A stretch of 9,527 nt of DNA, taken from an uncultured Bacteroidales bacterium (GTDB lineage Bacteria > Bacteroidota > Bacteroidia > Bacteroidales > F082). The stretch is taken from positions 1-9,527 of the forward strand of contig CAMKAR010000064.1 of NCBI GenBank assembly GCA_946410535.1. The letters are read 5' to 3'. This document shows positions 1 through 5,300 of the stretch, in pieces. Under the pieces are notes generated by a model. The model worked only from the letters and a program-made list of their open reading frames with translations, was not told the DNA's origin and did not search any database. Position numbers and translations under genes: made by a program. Every line of letters starts with the position of its first letter. Position 1 is the first letter of the stretch.

Positions 1-1875
1 GACCTCCTCCGCAAGGAATACGAATACGAAAAGGCCGAATACCTCGAAGCCGTCAAACGCGCCCCGATGAACGGCGACGTGGCCGAAGGCGACTGCTGGT
101 ATCCAATCCGTTTGGGCAACACCTCCTATAACATCGCCAACCAATTGGTTGTGGATGTCCATTACGACGGCGCACAGCCCGAAGACACGAGCAGCGACTT
201 CGAGCCAGGCAAGATCGTCAACTTCTTCAGCATCGAGAACGGACAGATGCGGGTGCTCAACTTCAACTGCACCGTGAGCCGCCTCCAAGAGTTCCGCATG
301 GAAATAGCAGTGAGCAACCGCAACGTCCTAATGGCACTGGAAAACTTGGCCTCGCGGGGCAAAATCGGTGTGCTGTTGGGCATCGACGATTACTCTTATC
401 AGGTGATGCAGAGCAGCCTGCGTCAGGTGCGCGAACGCACCGACGAGGGTTTTGTCAACCTGCGCAACGTACTCATCGGCGACAAGCAGCCCGCCTTCCG
501 CGACAACCATTTCAACCATATCCCATGGCTCAACGCAAGCCAAAACGCCGCCGTCGCGAAAGTGCTCAATGCCCGCGAGACGGCCATCGTGCACGGTCCG
601 CCCGGCACAGGCAAGACCACCACCCTCGTGGAAGCCATCAGCGAGACCCTGAAACGCGAGACGCAAGTATTGGTCTGCGCCCCGAGCAATGCCGCCGTCG
701 ACTGGATCAGCGAACAACTCTATCGCCGTGGCATCTCCGTCTTACGCATCGGCAACCCATTAAGAATCAATGATGTGATGATGGAATGTTCCTATGAATA
801 CCGTTACGGCAACCACCCCGACTATCTGGAGCTGTTCAGCGTGCGCTCGTCGTTGCGCGAAATAAAGAGTCGCCCCAAACTCGGCGACAAGGAGCACAAC
901 CAAATCCGCAAGTTGCAACACCGCGAGATGGAGCTGGAGGTGAAAATCCGCGAAGAGCTGTTTGCCACCTCGGGTGTCATTGCCTGCACCCTTATCGGAA
1001 GCGCAAGTCGCATCATGGAACGCCGACATTTCGGCACCGTCTTCATCGACGAGGCCGCCCAAGCCCTCGAAGCCGCCTGCTGGACAGCCATCCTCAAAGC
1101 CGACCGTGTCATCTTCGCTGGCGACCACCAGCAACTGCCGCCCACCGTGAAATGCAAGGAAGCCGGACACGAGGGCTTGGAACGCACCTTGATGCAAAAA
1201 GTGGTGAAAAGCAAGCCCGCGTGCGTCACCCTCCTCGATGTGCAATACCGCATGAACCGCGACATCATGGAGTTTTCCTCGCGGCAGTTCTACCATGGGC
1301 AACTGAAAGCCGACCCGTCGGTGGCCCACCGCCTCGTCTCCCCCATCGACAAACCGCTGATGTGGGTCGACACGTCGCGATGCGACTTCGGCGAGCAGCA
1401 AAGCCGCAGCCTCAGCCGCAGCAACCACGAAGAGGCCAAGCTCCTGATGAAGACCCTGATGGACTACGTGAAGCTCATCGGCATGGAACACCTCTTGCGG
1501 GAGCAGACCGACTTCGGCATCATCTCGCCTTACAAAGCGCAAGTCAGGCTAATGCGCAAATACATGAGAAACAACAAGATGCTGAAGCCCTTGCGCCACC
1601 AAATCAGCATCAACACAGTGGATGGTTTCCAAGGCCAGGAACGCGATGTGATCCTCATCAGCCTCGTGCGCGACAACGCAAGCGGCAACATCGGCTTCCT
1701 CAACGACTTGCGCCGCATGAACGTGGCCATCACCCGCGCCAAAATGAAACTCATCGTCTTCGGCAACGCCGAGACGATGAGTAAGACGAAGTTTTATGAG
1801 AAGTTAGTGGAATACTTCCAAGAGCGCGGCGATTTCGTCACCATCGAGCCTGACGACATGCCACCGACATCGTAA
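1..1875 (+). CDS. Superfamily 1 DNA/RNA helicase, Upf1/IGHMBP2-like (N terminus cut by window edge)
   Basis: An ATP-dependent helicase that should unwind or remodel DNA or RNA in the cytoplasm; the exact substrate is not predictable. The frame is open from base 1, so the Met at 67 is internal and the real start lies before the window; 624 residues are visible. Helicase motifs appear in the usual order: Walker A GPPGTGKTTT (595-624), motif Ia with CAPSNAAVD (about 676-702), Walker B with FIDEAAQ (about 1042-1062), motif III GDHQQLPPT (about 1117-1143), QYRM (about 1243-1254), motif V with VDGFQGQERD (about 1618-1647) and motif VI with NVAITRAK (about 1720-1743). The stretch before Walker A fits the beta-barrel region of IGHMBP2-type helicases. 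From memory, Bacteroidetes members are about 630-640 residues, so only a short N-terminal piece should be missing. All motifs are intact. The gene is GC-rich (40 of 60 bases at 1021-1080) and converges on the small - strand gene. Family is firm; role is not. Confidence 0.95.
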   Translation, partial: DLLRKEYEYEKAEYLEAVKRAPMNGDVAEGDCWYPIRLGNTSYNIANQLVVDVHYDGAQPEDTSSDFEPGKIVNFFSIENGQMRVLNFNCTVSRLQEFRMEIAVSNRNVLMALENLASRGKIGVLLGIDDYSYQVMQSSLRQVRERTDEGFVNLRNVLIGDKQPAFRDNHFNHIPWLNASQNAAVAKVLNARETAIVHGPPGTGKTTTLVEAISETLKRETQVLVCAPSNAAVDWISEQLYRRGISVLRIGNPLRINDVMMECSYEYRYGNHPDYLELFSVRSSLREIKSRPKLGDKEHNQIRKLQHREMELEVKIREELFATSGVIACTLIGSASRIMERRHFGTVFIDEAAQALEAACWTAILKADRVIFAGDHQQLPPTVKCKEAGHEGLERTLMQKVVKSKPACVTLLDVQYRMNRDIMEFSSRQFYHGQLKADPSVAHRLVSPIDKPLMWVDTSRCDFGEQQSRSLSRSNHEEAKLLMKTLMDYVKLIGMEHLLREQTDFGIISPYKAQVRLMRKYMRNNKMLKPLRHQISINTVDGFQGQERDVILISLVRDNASGNIGFLNDLRRMNVAITRAKMKLIVFGNAETMSKTKFYEKLVEYFQERGDFVTIEPDDMPPTS

Positions 1876-1903
1876 AAAGCCGGCAGCTTGCGCCACCGGC
1901 TTT
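1876..1903. terminator. Bidirectional intrinsic terminator candidate
   Basis: A perfect 8-bp stem, AAAGCCGG (1876-1883) with CCGGCTTT (1896-1903), encloses a 12-base loop. It begins right after the helicase stop codon. On the + strand the stem ends in TTTCTT. On the - strand it ends in TTTTT, because A1874-A1878 are read as T, and it lies 27 bases past the stop of the 88-residue gene. The position between two convergent genes fits shared termination. The 12-base loop is longer than usual, so efficiency is uncertain. Confidence 0.75.
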
Positions 1904-1930
1904 CTTCAAAAGTTTATGAAAAGGAAACGT

Positions 1931-2197
1931 TTATTCTTCCTTGCGCCTTTTGGCGACGAGGTAGGCTCCGCCGAGGCCGAGCAGCACGGCGATGCCGCTA
2001 CCAATCGGACCATCGGCATTGTAGTTGTTATTGGAACCATGCGTAGGCAGTGCAGGCATGATGTCGCGGTTGGCATATTCCATCTCCTCGGTGCTGGCGC
2101 CACGCTGGAACAGGCCGCCGCCTTGGTTGTTGTTGTCGGCAAAGGTCGTCAGGCTCAGGCCGAGGAGGATTGCGATTGTCAATGTTAGTTTCTTCAT
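1931..2197 (-). CDS. Small exported protein with C-terminal GPIGSG / membrane helix / KRRK tail
   Basis: An 88-residue protein of unknown function. Residues 1-20 form a signal peptide: Met-Lys-Lys, a hydrophobic core, and a likely cleavage site after Thr-Phe-Ala20. The mature part starts Asn/Gln/Gly-rich (DNNNQGGG, 21-28) and continues with acidic and polar residues and MPALPTHGS (47-55). The C terminus has Gly-Pro-Ile-Gly-Ser-Gly (63-68), one hydrophobic helix (about 66-82) and a basic end, KRRKEE (83-88). This three-part tail resembles short sorting or anchoring tails on small Bacteroidetes proteins (PID-CTERM-like, from memory). It could also be a plain inner-membrane anchor with the middle in the periplasm. 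The ATG follows the A-rich AATAAA with no Shine-Dalgarno site, normal for this phylum. The gene lies 142 bp after the giant T9SS gene on the same strand, with no clear promoter between, so co-transcription is likely. That the gene is real is well supported by the signal peptide, tail and terminator. Confidence 0.85.
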   Translation of the reverse strand: MKKLTLTIAILLGLSLTTFADNNNQGGGLFQRGASTEEMEYANRDIMPALPTHGSNNNYNADGPIGSGIAVLLGLGGAYLVAKRRKEE

Positions 2198-2252
2198 TTT
2201 ATTATCGTGTTTGTTTTGTTTGTTTTCTTGTTTTGTTGTAATATTTGTGAGG
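2198..2252 (-). promoter_or_regulatory. A/C-rich untranslated leader of the small exported protein gene
   Basis: Read on the - strand, the bases before the start codon are almost only A and C, with repeated CAAAACA-like units (about 2207-2240), ending in AATAAA directly before ATG. There is no Shine-Dalgarno site and no TTTG or TAnnTTTG promoter element on this strand. Such a leader cannot fold on itself and keeps the start codon open, consistent with the A-rich initiation regions of Bacteroidetes. The missing promoter supports read-through from the giant gene. Confidence 0.45.
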
Positions 2253-2331
2253 CTTGTAGGGCTGTCACACCGTGGCAGCCGCTGTTTTGGTTGCCAATAT
2301 AGCGGCTGCCGTATTACGACAGCCCTACAAG
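2253..2331. repeat. 79-bp nested palindrome between the giant gene and the small gene
   Basis: The outer arms are a perfect 14-bp inverted repeat: CTTGTAGGGCTGTC (2253-2266) and its complement (2318-2331). An inner perfect 10-bp pair is GGCAGCCGCT (2274-2283) with AGCGGCTGCC (2301-2310). A short TTGG/CCAA pair (2287-2290, 2294-2297) sits at the tip. The seven bases between outer and inner arms on each side do not pair well. The element begins 9 bases past the giant gene's stop codon. It has no U-tract after it on the - strand, so it is not a classical terminator. It may be a dispersed REP- or MITE-like element, a 3'-end stabiliser or a partial transcription barrier. The structure is certain; the role is inferred. 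Confidence 0.85.
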
Positions 2332-2339
2332 AATCCTTT

Positions 2340-5300
2340 TTATCTCACCACCACCTTCTGCACCTTCACATTGTCGCCATTCACGAGGCGGAGCATGTAG
2401 ATGCCGGCAGGCTGGTTGATGCCGACTTCGGCGTTGCCGTTGACGGTCTCGCTGCTGAGCACGCGGCCCATCACGTCGACCACTTGCAGCGTGGCGCGAC
2501 CTTGGTTGCTGACGACCCATTCGCTGCCGTTGAAGAAAGCGAAACTGGGTTCGCAAGCGTCCCCGCTTGCAGCGTCGGCACCAAACACCAAGCGGAAGCG
2601 CGAGGCATAGTCGGTGGTTTTGGCGGTGAAGGTGTAGGAGGCTGGCTCCTGGATTGCTTCGTTCCTCGCAATGACGGGAGCCAGCAAGTCGACATCCGCG
2701 CCCGTCATGTTGTCGATAAGGTGCAGGTAGTCCATCTCCACGTTCTCCACGTCGAAGCTGAGCGTGTAGGTGCCGTCCTTCTCTGCCTTGAAGTTGAGCG
2801 GCATTTCGCCTTGGGCGGCACTGCGCACCACGGCAAACTCCTTGTCGCCTTGCGGGATGCTCAGCTTGGTGCTGTTGGCGTTGAGTTGGAACTTGCCGAG
2901 CGTGTTGCCTTCGCCGAAGCGCACCGTGGCACGGTCGATGAGCATGCCCTCGTTGTTGCTGGCATTGACGTTGATGCCGCTTTCCCTGGGTTGTTCACGC
3001 GTGAAGCTTATCCTACCCGCTTCCGCCACTTGCACGAAAATGCCCTCGCAAGGATGGATGGGTTCGCTGGCTAAGGCTTCCATCAATTCGGTGCCTTGCG
3101 GGTTCATGCGGTAATAGTCTTGGTTGATATAGGCATCGTAGGTCCAAGGATTGCCAACGAGGTTAAAGCCCTTGAATGAAGCACTTTCATCATACTGCAC
3201 ATTATAACCACCGAAACTCTGATTCAAATATCCTTCAATTTCCACAGTAGTACCATTCTTGTTGGCATAGAGCACGCCTTGACCGCGATTCCACCGTGGA
3301 TTGTCTCCGTCTATTTTGAAGTTTCTCCATTCATCATTCTCGCTTTGGCTGAAGGAATAAAGGTCGTAATCGCCATTGTCGACAAGGTTATGGATTTTTC
3401 TGTTCTCGGCATAGACATTGTCATGGAGTATCGGGCATGAAAGCAAATACCAGTTCCCTGTACCTTCACCATAGCCGACAATGTTTTTGCGCATAGTGCC
3501 ATAAAAAGGATGATTATTATTATAAATCACTTGGGCACCATCGTCAATGATAAACAGTTTTACTCCATTGGCTCCATTATTAATTCGTTTGTCACTCATA
3601 TCCAGCACTGCGCCAGCGGCCACAAGTGTTGGTCCGCCTATAAGGAGACCTTCTTCACCGCCGCCATACGTTTGTTCGCCGACGAACACCATGGTGTAAA
3701 GTTCCTCCTCGCCTGCCTTCTGGAACAAAGGCCAATACCAAATGTCGTCACTATTGAGCATGGTGGCACTTGTCTCATAAACGCCATAATTCACATAGTC
3801 TCCGCAACGGTTTTCCGTGCCTCTCGACCAGCCGACAAACGAGTAGCCTTCGGGCGCAGCCATCGTCATATCATACAAGGGGCCGGAATGTGCGTATGTG
3901 CCTTCAAGGACGTTCGACTGGAGATAGGAACCCGCATAGGAATAGTAACGAAGCTGGTACATTCTGGTGTAATACACCTCTACATGCACGTCTTCGTTGG
4001 GCATGGTGAAATCGACATAGCTTGTGTTGTCAGAATAGTCGCCACCTGTTGCCGAAAGATAATGCCTCTGGTTTTGGTCGTCAATGGTAAAGACACCTAC
4101 GCCTGAATATTGGTAGAAGATTTCACCATTGGCTCCCGTTGTCAATGAGGTCGGGAAGCTAAGGTTGATAAGGTCGTCTTGCATATAGGCTCCACTATAG
4201 TTGCTTTCTGTATTGAGATTGACGACCGGCAAATATTGCGCGTCGGGGGTGGATTCGTTTTGGATCACAGGGCCGTAAATCACGTTGTGCGGGCGATAGA
4301 CGGTGATGTCGTTGGCCGAACGGATAAAAATGTCAGGAACATTAGAAGTCCTTCTGAACACACCAATCACGTCAACTTCATTGAATTGCGCCACTTCCAC
4401 ATTGGTGTGGTGCGACACCGTGGCTTGCACCGTTCCTTGAGAAATGGTGAATTTCGTGTTCGAAGCCACATTGTCCACAACGGCATTCTTTACTTTGACA
4501 AGCCTGAATTCCTTGGTGTTCCATGGATCGCTACCATCATCATTCGTCAATTCGGAAGTAGTCACCTCTATCGGTGTCACCGTGTTGCCCTGACTCTTCA
4601 CCTGGAGCAAACTGAGGTTGTGCATGGCCACTACATATCCATTCTCAGTCCGATAAGGCTTACCTCTTACGATGATTTCGTCGCCCTTAACGATCTGGTT
4701 GTAATCGTCTTCGTTGACAAAATCGTTACGTCTGAGCATTATGGCAACATGTGAACTGGCACCATCTGCATCTTGCAAATAAAGGTAATTGCCCAACTTG
4801 TGACTCACCACGCCACGCACGTTAAGCACCACGGGATCAGCTTGGCTTGCCTGGTATCTTGCAGTAGCAATATTATCATAAAGGTATTCATACGTCTTTT
4901 TGAAGAACTTGGTTTGCCTTCCCGGAGTATGGTTGGCATCAAAGCCTTTCCAATAGTGATTGTAATAATCGCCGTTTTCGTCAATGACCAAATAGTAGCC
5001 GTTGCAGTAGAGGTAATAGTAGTCGTTGAACATGGGGCGGGGCGACCATTCGAAACCACGATTGTCGGTGCCTGTGCCAATGGTCACATCCCCCGAAGTG
5101 GAGCACTTCAAGTATTGGCCCGTAGTGCCAACAGGCTTGAAGAGGTATTTGCCTTGGTGGCGATCAAAAGTCCATTTTACGCTGTTGAAATCCGCTGAAG
5201 AACCAGATTCAATGCCTAACAATACCGATTCGTTGCTTGTACTAAGGTGTAGCGGAATGGCTTTGCCATTGGTGTTGTCCATGCCATACCAATGGAAAAC

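Noticed and set aside
67..69. ATG at 67 as the start of the helicase
   Set aside because: The frame is open back to base 1 with helicase-like charged sequence (KEYEYEKAEYLEAVKR), so this Met is internal and the gene is cut by the window edge.
760..1542. 260-codon open frame on the - strand
   Set aside because: It is antisense to the helicase core. The His/Val/Ala-rich translation is typical of the reverse strand of GC-rich coding DNA.
2253..2331. The nested palindrome as an intrinsic terminator of the giant gene
   Set aside because: No T-run follows it on the - strand; the next bases are CCTCACAAATATT. It is kept as a palindromic element of unknown role.
2471..2695. Short open frame whose translation contains SLRGTKQSRS
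   Set aside because: This peptide is the usual spurious translation of the dispersed repeat in another frame, inside the giant gene. It is not a gene.
2025..3074. 349-codon open frame on the + strand
   Set aside because: It is antisense to the GC-rich 3' end of the giant gene and to the palindrome, has no recognisable domain, and crosses the upstream part of the small exported protein gene. It is a shadow frame.
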